A stretch of 64,000 bases of DNA. Origin: Phocoena phocoena. Taxonomy: Eukaryota > Chordata > Mammalia > Artiodactyla > Phocoenidae. Numbering within the stretch: the stretch's first letter is position 1; each line of letters opens with the position of its first letter. The position numbers and the translations under genes are program-made. Shown here piece by piece: positions 35,101 through 46,670 of this stretch. The notes under the pieces are model-generated. The model ran no database searches, was not told where the DNA came from, and saw only the letters and a program-made list of their open reading frames with translations. Location: contig NC_089224.1 in the NCBI RefSeq assembly GCF_963924675.1, positions 49,610,885 to 49,674,884 of the forward strand. The letters run 5' to 3'.

Positions 35101-36744
35101 TATGCACATTTCCTTCTGTGTTGCTTAAAGAAGGGCCTCTGTAGTCCCGTGATGCTGATTAATTTATGTGTGACCTTTTTTTATTTGCCTAGAACATTGT
35201 GTATTAGGTACTTTTTTTCTTGTGAAGTATAGAACTGCAGTGCTCTTCAGAAAAATCTGAAGAGCAACAAAAATAATGACCACCCAAAAAGCTGATTTTG
35301 TTTTTTGATATATTACTTCCTGTTTAAAGTTATGCCTGCCTTTTGTGAAGTAGCTAAAATGTTTTATGGTATTGAAAATAGTAAGTTAAGGAAATTGGCC
35401 AATTTGAAGATGCACATCATCTATATGGTAACCCTTCTCTGATGAGCAGTCTTAGTCTTATTTTACAATAGAACTGCCGAATTAAATATGACTAAAATGT
35501 TCTTTGGGTGTCAGATTCATAAACATGATTATGTATGGTTTTTGTGGCTGGTGATGAGCATAGGAGTACCAGTATTTCCCAGTCACTCAACCTGGTAATT
35601 CTTTTTTTGTTTTTGGTATTTCTCCCTGCCTTAAATTCTTGAATCTAGTGACAAAACTATTTAGTGTGTGTCACAAATCTGCCTGTTTGGAAAGGCATAC
35701 AGACATCGCAATATTTTGTCATCATGACATTAAAGGAAAAACACTTTTTATAATAGGGTGAATACGTCTGAGCAGAAGCAAAGGTCAAGCTGTAGAGTGA
35801 ACTTTTGAGTGACAGCTGATGTTAGCATGGCTTAAGGGGGAGATGCCAGGTCAACTGTGGGCATTCATTAGCTTCATGGATATGAAATGACAGTCTCTTT
35901 GCCCTTTTATGCCAGGGAATGCTGAATTTTCTAAAAGCAAAAGGGAGAGGAGCATGTGTGGCTACCAGAATGAGATGGTAAGAAATTAAATCATCAGGAC
36001 ACAAAGCAAGGAAGAGTAGGGGTTTAGGGGGGATGTGTGATAAACATTCCAGATAGGCACTGTGGAATGGACCGAAGGCACAAGGTCTGTTTTTTTTCTA
36101 ACCCAGACTCTGTCACTGACTAACTGTTTGATCTTTGTAACTTTGGTACTTCTGCAGAGTTCCTTATCTGAAGAGCAGACAAAATGAAGGATGGAAAACA
36201 GGTTTTTCCTCCCTTGCAGTATTGATAGATCGGTAATGGCTGCTTGAGAAAAGGATTCTGAGACTGCCTTGGGTCATTGGGAAGGAGTTGAGCAGTTGTT
36301 GATGACTATTGTAGGGGCGTGTGTGCTGGCAGGCATACACGTGTGTATGTAGGTACATGCATCTCATGTGTTGACTAATCGTAGTTCAGAATCCTTTTCC
36401 ATTCACATTATGTATCAGAGGTTACATTTTTAATCGCTCTAGAGTTGAGATGATCTTTTTTGTTCAAGTGCTTGACTTTGATCATTTTTACATTTTACCA
36501 CGAATCTTATAGTTTATGAACATCTTCACAGAAAATTTCTCAACGTATTCCACAAATACTCATTTGAATTATAATTCTTCCCACTGTATAGCAGAGATAA
36601 TAAAAGTACCATGGATTTAGGTGTTATGACCAGGTCACAGCACTGTAAAGCCAAGGGGCACAAAACTGGGAACTGAATCTTCAGACTCTAGGTTTTGCAT
36701 ATTTTCACAATATTATGCTTTAGGAGATGAGTAAGCTAGTAATC
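35101..36744. other. Intronic DNA with a possible MIR scrap
   Basis: 'acccagactctgtcactgac' and 'taactgtttgatctttg' at about 36100-36140 resemble the middle of MIR in sense orientation. The rest is unassigned. Confidence 0.35.
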
Positions 36745-36940
36745 TTTTGAGTACTTACTATGTTCCAGCTATGTGCATTATTATCTCATTTAATCTTTTT
36801 AAGCATCCCACAAACCAGGCATTATTAACATTGTTTATCACTATGGAAAAATGAAGCTTCAGAAAAGTTAAGTGGCTTGAAGCAAGTCATCCACTTGTAA
36901 GTGACAGCATGAGGATCAGAGTACAGGCCTAAGTCAAGAA
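36745..36940 (-). repeat. MIR SINE, antisense
   Basis: 'tttgagtacttactatgttc', 'ttatctcatttaatcttttt', 'ggcattattaacattgttta', 'agttaagtggcttgaagcaa' and 'agtgacagcatgaggatcag' are the reverse complement of MIR in order. Confidence 0.85.
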
Positions 36941-37879
36941 CCTGAGCTCTGATAACCACAGTATTCAGCAGTAGAGACGATCTTCTTCTAATCGACCTTT
37001 GTACTCCGGCCTGAAGGTCAGAGTATTTCTGCTTTGGGGAGAGAATCATAGGCCATAGAGCCAGCTGCCTAGTAGGCATACCGTGATGGCCTCTGGGAAG
37101 GGATGAAGTGGTTGTTGCCTGAGTTAAAGAGTGTACAGCATGCTGCACCTAGAGTCACGTGGGCTTCTCTTCTAACCTGCAGATCCGGGTGAATCAAACC
37201 TAATAGGTCCCTTCAGAAAAGTAAGCCATCTAATGAACCACAGTTACTTAAGTGGTTATCGTTAGTTAGTATTTGGTATAGGGCATTCATTTTTATTCTA
37301 AGATAACTTTCAAAACTAAGTCATATTTTGGGTTGTAGTTTAATACCAGATAGAAGGAAGGTAGGTAAGAAAATTAGTGATGGCGTGTAACTTTTGCCAT
37401 ATTAATATACAACGTAAACAGGGCATTAAAAGATGCAGAGCCCTTAGCAGCTAGTGCCAGTTACGAGTGGCTCAGCATTGCTGAACGCAAATAAGATTGC
37501 CTTCAGATGTACAATATATACAAACTGTTGGAGAATTTTTGCTTGACTTTAAGGAAAGAATACTTAAGTTTCTAATGCCTTTCATTATCTAAGAAAATTA
37601 TCCAGAGTTGTTAAAGACTTAATCCACTGTTTTAGAAACTCCACATTTTAGTGACTTTTATATATTAGGTCTTTGTATAAGAAGGGACCTATGTCAGAAC
37701 TAACTCCTGTTAGCTCATCTCCACTGACAAACAGAATTAGTTTTTCTTCACATGGGTTCCTCAAGACATTAAATGTGGGAAACCTCTTTGTGGCACACGT
37801 AGGCCAACAGATAACTTTTTGTATTTCTTGGTGTCTGCCTGAACCACCATTAAGATTGTCCCTGCCCAAGGCTACGAGT
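36941..37879. other. Intronic DNA, nothing recognised
   Basis: No element recognised. The 107-aa frame at 36825-37148 (-) is half MIR and is not a gene. Confidence 0.35.
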
Positions 37880-37955
37880 CATGTTTTATTCATGTTTGAG
37901 TCACCGAACCTAGCATCAGCCTGGCATACAGTAATTCCATAAACGTTGAATCAGT
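37880..37955 (+). repeat. L2 3' tail
   Basis: 'catgttttattcatgtttga', 'cctagcatcagcctggcata' and 'taattccataaacgttgaat' match the L2 3' terminus in sense orientation, diverged. Confidence 0.6.
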
Positions 37956-40177
37956 AGCTGAAATTCAGTTTTACGTAAGAGCAACGGCAAGCTACCAGGT
38001 GCAGATCACATCTACTGTTCGAAGTCTAAGCTCTGGAAATCTGAAAATACACTGGATTTTCCATTCTGCAGTTCATACAGGTTAGCATGTTTTGTTGTGA
38101 TCAGTTTTCATAGAGAAATCCTCAAAATCTGGAGAGTGAGTGGTAACAAGTTGCATTTCTGAGCTTTGTTTTTCCTGTAAAAATCTGTCTAGATTTAAAT
38201 GCCAGAGGTCTGTGCATGAAAAAGACTCCAAAGAAATATTTTTTGGTTAAAAATAAGTAGTAAATGGAAACTTGTGTACAATATACAGTATTCTGTGGGC
38301 CTTATTTAACTAGACCTAAACATCTGGTAGCCTGAGCCGTCAGGCTTGCACAGCTGCAAAGGACAGGAGTGGATCTTGTTAGGATTTGGCCTCTGAATGA
38401 TCTGGTTGCGTTTTCCACTTTTGGTGTTTCTACCCCATAGATCATAAAATATAGAAAGCAGAGCAAAAGTGAAAGAGTGGATGCCCTAGGCGTTTTAAAT
38501 GATGGGGCAGAAGTGTGATGGCCCTGGTAAGCGGTACCTTGGGAGCCCCCAGGTCAGGCTACTTGCGGCTCTGTTCTGGTGCCTCATCTTTGAAGTGGTA
38601 TCACAATACGGTCTTGGATACCTTCCGCTAAAAGCACTCGAAAAACTGTCATTCTGGGGCTTTATTTATCTCATTGTATAGATAATATTTGAGGACCTCC
38701 TTTATGCCGGGCATTGCCTTTGGGACTGGAGATTAATTCCCCAAGGACTTGGCAGTCTGATGGAATTAGGATTTCCTAAGGTTGTGTTTCATGGTGTTGT
38801 GGTTTTATACTACTAAGATCTTTGCTGTGGATCAATTTTTAGCTCCAAGAACATGAAAAGAAAGGAAAAAATAGAAAATGTCTTGTTACTTCTCTATCTC
38901 TATGCCTTATACAAACGTGACTCTTTGAATTTACCTAAGTCCTCCCCCACATCAGGTAGTAGGACACTGGGCAGGATTTTATCATACAAAAAACTTTTCG
39001 GGGGCACAGCCAAAATATTCTCACAAATATTGAACCAGGTGTATAAGTTGACTAACTTTAGACATGTAGTTGTCATTATTAATTTAAGTGGCTTCCTATT
39101 ACTCAGAATGCTGTGGACAGCCCAAGGACCTTTTCTGATTGCTGTGTAAGCAGGGAAGTTTAATTTGCATGTATATATATTGAGGTTGTCTCTTCTACCA
39201 AAAACTGAAGAAAATCATCATTTTTACTTTATGGGATTTGTTAGTGCTAGTCTTTATAGCAACTTCACGTTAAACACTGATTAGCAAAGTATCCTCTTTT
39301 TGTTCCTGATGGTGAGGGTTCATTAAGGACCTGGGAGAAATTAGGATTGACTGAGTAGAGTTGAACTTAATTAAAGAAATAAGGGAGACATTAAATTATA
39401 TTCTTGAATCGGTTTTCTTGAATATTTTATTTCCTGGGAAGGAAGGGTTTAGCAAAAGGTTTTAAAAACAAGATAAACTAGAGATTACATCACACTCATG
39501 GCCACATTAGTGTTTGGGAATCTATTTCATCTGCATCTATGCTTTCATGTTTTTAAAAAAGACTGTCTACTTTATATATAGATTTATTTGACTCCATGAC
39601 TAGTTATCATTGACTATAACTTAAAAAAAAAAGACCTCTGTTCCTTTGTCCAGATCAGAACAAACTGTGTTTGAAAGGGGGGGCCATGAGGATACCATGA
39701 ATAACCACAGACTTGGCCCACAAAGGAAAGGAAATTAGGGAAAGAAGGGAGCTGTGCCTTTGGTCCCCCCAAATCCTAGTCTGGGAACCATTAGCCAGGA
39801 CCATCTTGCTGTGTGGCACATTCATAGCGTGAAAAGCAATTTCTAAAACTGCTAAAACCAATCCCTGTAGGATTTTAGAGATTAAACTCACCACCCTGTG
39901 TTATAACCAGATGAAAATAATTATGTACCGCAGCCTGCTTCTGAGTGGGGTGAAATGGATTTCTAGTGCCAGGATTCTTAACTAGGTGAGATGGGTGCTG
40001 TGTTTTACCAAAGGCTCCCTGCAGTTCAGAGCCTTATCCTATTAGGGCAAGTCTCAAAACTGGTCAGACTGGGAAAAAACAATACAACTTTAGACATGAG
40101 TTCTTTTAAAACCTCTTCTAACTGAAATCTGTGTTTTTTGGCAAGAGACTTAAATCTCATATTTAAAATACAGTATC
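37956..40177. other. Intronic DNA; possible antisense L2 scrap at about 38690-38765
   Basis: 'gaggacctcctttatgccgg' and 'gcattgcctttgggactgga' may be an antisense L2 tail. The rest is unassigned. Confidence 0.3.
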
Positions 40178-40193
40178 AAAACTGTACCTTGTG

Positions 40194-40405
40194 GGCTTCC
40201 CTGGTGGCACAGTGGTTGAGAGTCCGCCTGCCGATGCAGGGGACACGGGTTCGTGCCCCGGTCCGGGAGGATCCCACATGCTGCGGAGCAGCTAGGCCAG
40301 TGAGCCATGGCCGCTAAGCCTGCACGTCTGGAGCCTGTGCTCCGCAACGGGAGGGGCCGCAACGGTGAGAGGCCCGCGTACCAAAAAAAAACAAAAAAAC
40401 AAAAA
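40194..40405 (+). mobile_element. CHR SINE (young), sense orientation
   Basis: Begins 'ggcttccctggtggcacagt', with B-box-like 'ggttcgtgccc' at about 40248-40258, and ends in an A-rich tail. Perfect 16-bp TSD 'aaaactgtaccttgtg' at about 40178-40193 and 40406-40421. It is one of only two CHR copies in the window on the + strand. Confidence 0.95.
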
Positions 40406-40489
40406 AAAACTGTACCTTGTGCATACTAGTTTTTCGCTAAATAAATGTTAAGAGAAAAAAATTTTATAAGCACAAAGACAGTTTAGGCT

Positions 40490-40605
40490 CAGATTCTGCC
40501 TCTATAAAATAAGGATAATAATGGTACCTACCTCGGGGTTGTGGTGGTTAGGATTAAATGAGTTACTATATGTAAAGTGATTACAAACGTGCTTGGCACA
40601 TAAAA
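40490..40605 (+). repeat. MIR SINE 3' part
   Basis: 'tctataaaataaggataata' followed by 'atggtacctacctcggggtt', 'ggattaaatgagttactata' and 'acgtgcttggcacata' are clear MIR core and tail. Confidence 0.85.
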
Positions 40606-40616
40606 AGAAAAAAAAC

Positions 40617-40680
40617 AAACAATTTTGATTGAAAAAAGCAATCATTTGTTGATGGACATATTCAACAATTTTGATTGAAA
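40617..40680 (+). repeat. Short local duplication
   Basis: 'aacaattttgattgaaa' occurs at 40618-40634 and again at 40664-40680, a direct repeat spaced by 46 bases. Next to it 'agtagacag' occurs twice (about 40682-40702). This is probably a small replication-slippage duplication. Confidence 0.6.
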
Positions 40681-41109
40681 GAGTAGACAGAAAAAGTAGA
40701 CAGTGTTTAACTATTATTATTATATGAAGTCCCTGCTGCTAACATCCCACAAGTGGAGAATTGTTTCTCCATTTGTGTAGAAGGACAGTGCTGATTGTTG
40801 CACACGCTCTGTAACTCAGTTGTCCTTTTGAACAATGGCACGAAGTTTGTGATACTAGTGAGTGAAGCTATTATCACTAAATGAGACTCACTGACTAGAC
40901 TTTTCATAAGTCCTCATGGGTATACATGACTGACTTTGTCCCAGTGAACACTGACTTCTGTGGAAAATATTAACCAACCATACACAAGTGAGAATGCCGA
41001 AGACACATTACCCACTGTAGAATTATCGACTTCTTAAAAAAGAAATCAAAACTAACAAAGGAAGGGGAATCTGTTACACTGTCTTTTTGTGAGTTCACTG
41101 TTATAAAAA

Positions 41110-42137
41110 TTCTTTGCTGGGTGCTTAATATATATAGGGCAGACACTACTAAGCTCTAAGGACTCAGAGATAGGGGGAAAAGAGTAACAATCCCTCCCCT
41201 TATGGAGGTTACATAAGAATGAGACTAACAACGTTTAGATAATCAGGCAGAATTGTGAATGGTAAATGTGGTAAAGTTGGGAATACAAATGGCTTCCAGA
41301 TACATGTCTTCTGAATCCTCTAAGGAAGGTATCATTGTTTTTCTCTTCCCACAAAAGAGAAAATGGGCCCAAAGAAGAGAACAGACTTACGTAAGGTCAG
41401 GTAGCTGGTAAGGAGCAGTCTAACTGGAGTGTGCTTCTAAGCCTTGTGTATTTTTCGTCCATCTGCTGCCGCTGCCACTTATTACAAGCAATGTGGGGAA
41501 AGAAGGACTTAAGTGTCTATAGTTTATAAAAGTATTTATCTATTTTGGAGTGTTTGAAATAAATGGATATTGGCCCTAACAAGCAGACTTGGGGATCTCC
41601 AAATTTATAACATTGACTCCTTTACTAGTATAGTTAACTCGGGAGTGGAAGATAATTACTACAAATATCAGAATTATTTTGCTTTAAGGAACTTTGGAAA
41701 CTGTGCAGTGATGTTCAAACCTTTTCTGAGCCTTGGAACCCCTCTCCCTTTTCCAAATGGACTACTACTCAGAACCCCCAAATGGCCACCAAGCATAGTT
41801 GGGGGTATCGGGGCAGATTTCCCTGAAGGGCTGTTTGAGCTGAGATCTGAAGGATGGAGAGACATTAGGTTGCTTGGGGGCTAAGATGGAGGGTGCTGAG
41901 TGTTGCAAAAGGACCAGCACCCTGAGGTCAGAGAGAGCCTGGGGCACTAGCGGTGTGAACAGAGGCTATTGTCGCTGTGGAGAGATAGAGCAAGGTAAGG
42001 CTGGTTAGCCGGTGCCAGACCATGGAGGGGGAGGAGCTTGTAGGAGCTTGTAGGCCATGGCGGGGACCATAGTCATTATTCTGGGTGAAATGGGAGGCTG
42101 TTGAAGGTTTTAGGCAGGGTTTGCGCTCAGGATTTTT
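41110..42137 (-). repeat. L2 antisense, with an antisense MIR segment at about 41285-41420
   Basis: The L2 pieces are 'gggtgcttaatatatatagg', 'caatccctccccttatggag', 'tgagctgagatctgaaggat', 'aggagcttgtaggccatgg' and 'aatgggaggctgttgaagg', all in antisense order. The MIR-like segment reads 'aaagagaaaatgggcccaaa' and 'aggtcaggtagctggtaagg'. A 12-bp tandem duplication (gagcttgtagga-like) lies at about 42031-42051. The 104-aa frame at 41570-41884 overlaps this repeat and is not a gene. Confidence 0.65.
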
Positions 42138-45100
42138 GAAGGGCTTGCTCTGCCACCTGGCAGTCCATTTGAGGTGATCCTCTCTCTGGAGCCAGGGACA
42201 GGGTCCTGTGTGCAATAGTAATGACTCCTCCCTGTGGCATATGCAACCAAGTAACGAGCAATTCCCAGCATGTCAGGGTCCCGTGATGGGCCTGCAAGGA
42301 CAATAACATTGAAAAACAGCAGAGAAAAAAATTGCCCTTTACCCTTAGTGAACTAAGGATAAAGGAACCGTAAGGGAATATAGTCAACCATTACTCCCCT
42401 GGGGCTAATGACCCCAAAGTTCTCGGCTTCTTAAGCCAGCTTTCTGTTCTCTCCTCTTGGCATTTTGTAGCCTGGGAGCACCTGCTCCAGGATATAGGAA
42501 GAAGAATGGAGTTCAAACTCAAAGTGGATATTTTCTTTATTTTTTTTGAACAATCCTGGTAAAATGCTTATAGGGACAGAAGTTTGAAATTGTCCAGAAG
42601 AATGTTTTTTTGATTTCTTTGTCAATGTTGTCTCTCTTCTTGAGGCTGAGCTTCTGAGAAGAATTCATCCAGGGAATTCAAATCTGTTCTCATTTGGGAG
42701 TAGGGAGTGAGATTGGCCATGGCAAGAGGAGGATGGATTTGTGGGAGGATCTCAGTGCCATGAAGGTTTCTGTTCTAATTCTTCTCCAGATAAATAGCTG
42801 TGACATGGGGTGAATCACTGAACTTTTATAAGACCGATTCCTTGTCTGTAATAAGAAGGAATGTGGATTCAGGGACTCTTCTTCCTCTTAAATGCTATGT
42901 GAAAAATAATTATTTTAAAAATTAATGTCCATTGTTAGGTTTTATCTTCTTGATTTCAGACTCCTTGAAAGAATATTCTGTTTGTTGTAATACTGTGGAT
43001 AGGATTCATTGACGTGTTTCATAGTCAGTGCAGGAGAGGAGTGGATGGTTTTAGAAATTTGTCCCGGAATTGATGACATTATAATAAGCAGATCCAATGT
43101 TGTAGCCGTTTGTTCTTGATTAGGGAATCGTTTAGACCTCCAAACTTGGGCAGAACATATTGTGTTCTTTGTGTTCCACTGTGCAGATTGCCTGTTTTTC
43201 TTTGGAATCCTGTGCCATCTCATGGCTTCTTTCCCCTTGATATCATGACACATGACTGATGATGTCAAAGAACCTTCTGGATTTTCTTTTTTTCTGTTGG
43301 CCTTTAAGTACATGAAATAACATCACATTTTTCCTTTGAAGAGTTCCTTATTTTAAGAACTCACTAAGGAGTTCTTGTTCACATTCTTGAAAATGCTTTT
43401 CTCAAGAATCCATGTTTCCTTCTTTAACAGAAATCAGAAAACCATTGCTTTGAAGTCTAGATTTTGGTTTTCATTCATTCCTATAACTTTCTCTTGTTTT
43501 TGCTCAAGAAACAGTGCCACATGAATGAAGCCTGAACAGTTCAAAAACTCCTGCAGCCAGAAAACTGCATTGCAGTGTTTTACTCCTAAGCCAGCTGGAA
43601 TTCTAATAGATTGGCTTGCTGGTAGCCCTCTTAGTTTCTTTTTTTCTCTCCGTCTTTTTTTTTTCCTGCTTGAGTATTCAACTTTTCTGGCCTTCCTTAA
43701 CTTGCTAGTTGTTATGTGCTGGCTCGTAATGCTATACAGAATGGTAAAAGAATTGTTGGTAAATTCTCCCAAGTTTCCTAGATCTTGCTTGATGAGTCTG
43801 CTTATCTCATAGTCTGTGCATGTTATAAGCATCACCATTATTTGCTCAGCAGAGTGAAACAGAAAAGCATTAGGAAGAGTCTGTACAGAGCTTCTGCTAC
43901 TTGTGTGGCATTGTCTAAGAGAAGCTGGTGGTTTGAGAAACCATAACTAACCCATGAGCACCTGATTGCATTTTGAGCACACAGTGAACTAAGGACAGAC
44001 TATACGTGTGAAGTTTGATTTCAGCCATAGGCTTAATTGTGTGGAGTTCAGCCACCAAATATGTTCATATGGGTATCATATAACTTTTGGAACTTGAATA
44101 CATTAACTCCAGGTTTCATCCCATTCCAACCTTTTGATGCTCGTAAGAACCAAAAAAAAAAAAAGTCACTGAAAACAATGACTCCAAATTTGAGGAAAGA
44201 TCCTAGTGCCTTACTTGCCTTTTCTTATAAAAGTTAACTACAAGTTTGGTGTAAGAACTTTTAGATGGAGATGGATAAGAAACATCACATAAATACAAAT
44301 ACATTCCTGTTCTTGGAATATACACAGACTTTTTGCTTATTGGTTGAACACTAAGGCTAAGGCAAATGAAAATGGTCATTGAAATTCATCCATCTTTTGG
44401 ACATTTGGCACCTCATTGTACAAATGTGCACATTTATGACTTTGGCTCACAAAAGCTTTAAAATATTTGGCTTTTTATTTGGAAATCTGTCAGCCCTTTT
44501 TGAAGTCTTTTAATTTGGCGGGGGCGCTAGATTAGACTGGAATAATAATAATGAAGTATGCTCTGCAAATAATTGAAAATACCCAGATTATTTCTTTTTT
44601 ACAGATTGCCAAAAAATTTTATAAATTGCACCTTGGCAGTGATTATTTTAGGTTGTCTAACTTGTCAAGAAGTACAGTTTCTGTTAGAAGGAAATAACGA
44701 CGTTTTCGCTTAGAGGAGTATGAAACATTTTCCACAACTGTGAATCTGTTATTGGTTTCATTCAGCCAGCTGCCAGTGGAATCCAATTTCTAGAAGGCAG
44801 AAGCATTGCCATTCACTCTTGCTGTCCTTTCACCTATTTCTTCAAATTTGGAGTCCTTCATCCTCCAAGCATCCTTAGGGTCTTCCTCTGCCAGGTTGAA
44901 TGTGTGAGTTGCAGGAAGTGAGTTGAAGGTTTGTTCCATTTCCTGCTCTCAAATAATAATTTCTCATAGTTTTCCTTTTCCCTTTGGTGATCTAGTTTCA
45001 GGATCTGAGTCACTAAATGAGTTTTATCAAAGGAGGAGAATGTACTTAGACACTTAGAAATTGAAAGGGGATCCGTAAGTTGGCAATTGCCTTGAATGAA

Positions 45101-46057
45101 AGAAGTACCAGGTGAATGCTGCTGTCCCTCAGCCCAAGTGATATAATTTATTGATCTTAATGGATGTTAAGCATAAGCAATTCCATTTCTTAAGGGTGTA
45201 TTTTATAGAAGTAAATACCTTCCAATACAGTTGTGTTCTTTGTTTAGATCATGTTGGAAAAGTACTAGAAATTTCATTGAAATATGATTGTGTGGAGTTT
45301 TTGAAAGAAAAATCTGGAATATGTTGCTTTGAAAAGCTTTTGACATTGATTCTAAATTTCTGCACAAACCTTTGTAGCCTTTTCACAGGTGTAAGCATTT
45401 ATGGGAAGACTAGTAAATTTTTTTTTTTCTTATGAATTCTGTAAAACTTAAGTCCACAATACAAGCTTTTGGAGTAGAATAGGCATTAAAATGTGGTAGA
45501 TTCACACACAAGTAGGTGGTTTGTGTACTACAGTGGATACGGTGTTTACTGTTTTCTTGAGGGAGGCATTTTTGTTCCTCTGGGGAAATAAACTTCCCAT
45601 TTTTCTTAAGTATTTTTAAGCTTGGTTACCTATTTTTTAAAGTAATTTCTGCCACTGTTGATTTGTAGAATGCAAGGAGCACTTTTAGTTAATCTTATAC
45701 ATTAAAAACTAGTTGGATTCAGCAGATACTCAACAAGTGCCCACTGTGCCCTGGATGTTTGTAGAATTGCTGTTTTGTTTGTGAACGTATGCACTGGGCG
45801 TAGATCTAAAGCCTTCCCTTTGCAAACACTCCTGAGAATAGGACTCAAGGTGAAGATGTGTTTTGGGCTATGTCATGTTTTCTGGTCCTTTCTATGTGTT
45901 TCATTGGGAAAATATTTTTTAAACATGTTTTGGGTTAGGGAACCAACCCACTTGTCCAACTCGTGAAAGTCTATGGAACTACCGCAGCACCAAGAAAAGA
46001 CAACACTTTATCAGGAGTGTAATCACTCAGGCACCTAATACAGAGTGCTTCAAGAGT
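42138..46057. other. About 4 kb of intronic DNA, nothing firmly recognised
   Basis: No element placed with confidence. 'agcagatactcaacaagtgc' near 45720 could be an L2 tail scrap. The 134-aa (-, 43434-43838) and 123-aa (-, 42942-43313) frames have no recognisable motifs and no conserved-domain look. Confidence 0.35.
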
Positions 46058-46199
46058 TTGCATCTAGGGCCAAGCGGCAAAGCCATTCAGTGGGTAGAGG
46101 CGGAGGACAAGAGGCCTGAAGACCGCCCTGCCCTGAAGAGAGAATGCTTTAAACACACGTTGCCATTAATTTTTAAGGCAGAAAGCATCTTGAACCCGG

Positions 46200-46450
46200 G
46201 CCTCTCTTTTTCCCCTTCCTCCCAGCGTTGCTGTTTGAGTTTGCTCCCAAATGCTCACAAGGCCGTGCCAGACGGAAACTCGCAGAGGCCGCTGCCGTCC
46301 CACGGAGGCCACTCCGGGGAGGGACGCGACCGGAACAGTCGCGCTCAGTGCTCGTGGGCGCCCCGGGCTCCGGTCCGCTGTGCCCCCGGCGGGCTGAGGG
46401 CGGCCCGGCTTCCCCCGCGGCCCCCGGCGCACATGTGCCGCCCCTCCCCC
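46200..46450. promoter_or_regulatory. Isolated (orphan) CpG island inside the presumed intron
   Basis: By hand count about 26 CpG dinucleotides lie in the 180 bases from 46260 to 46440, whereas the flanking kilobases hold only scattered ones. No SINE or other repeat explains the CpG density. Orphan islands of this kind are often alternative promoters or promoter-like enhancers active in development. Frames of 202 aa (+, 46058-46666) and 139 aa (+, 46228-46647) cross it but read as low-complexity Pro/Arg/Ala sequence typical of chance frames in GC-rich DNA. Confidence 0.7.
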
Positions 46451-46489
46451 CTCCCCCAGCCTCTGGAGTCGCTTCGAGGCCATCTAGTC

Positions 46490-46670
46490 ATACGCTGTCC
46501 ATCAGATGTGTTTACTTTTTTCCTGACAGCAGACACATCTGGAGCACATATTCAGGTTATTCCAGTGCCACTAGACACATTCCACAAGATCATTTCAGCG
46601 GTTGTTATGGCGATCTTCCTCCCTCCAGTGATTTTCAAGTTGCATGACAGAAATAGCTGGAGCTAACCAG
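46490..46670. promoter_or_regulatory. Candidate enhancer beside the orphan CpG island
   Basis: A perfect 9-bp inverted repeat, CAGATGTGT at 46503-46511 and ACACATCTG at 46533-46541, contains two CANNTG E-boxes (CAGATG/CATCTG) separated by 21 bases. A TEAD-type ACATTCCA follows at 46577-46584. The segment is repeat-free and has the mixed, motif-dense look of conserved non-coding DNA. Function is inferred. Confidence 0.4.

Noticed and set aside
46058..46666. 202-aa + strand frame over the orphan CpG island
   Set aside because: No domain, no convincing splice signals at its borders, and an overlapping 139-aa frame of the same composition. The CpG patch explains the lack of stops.
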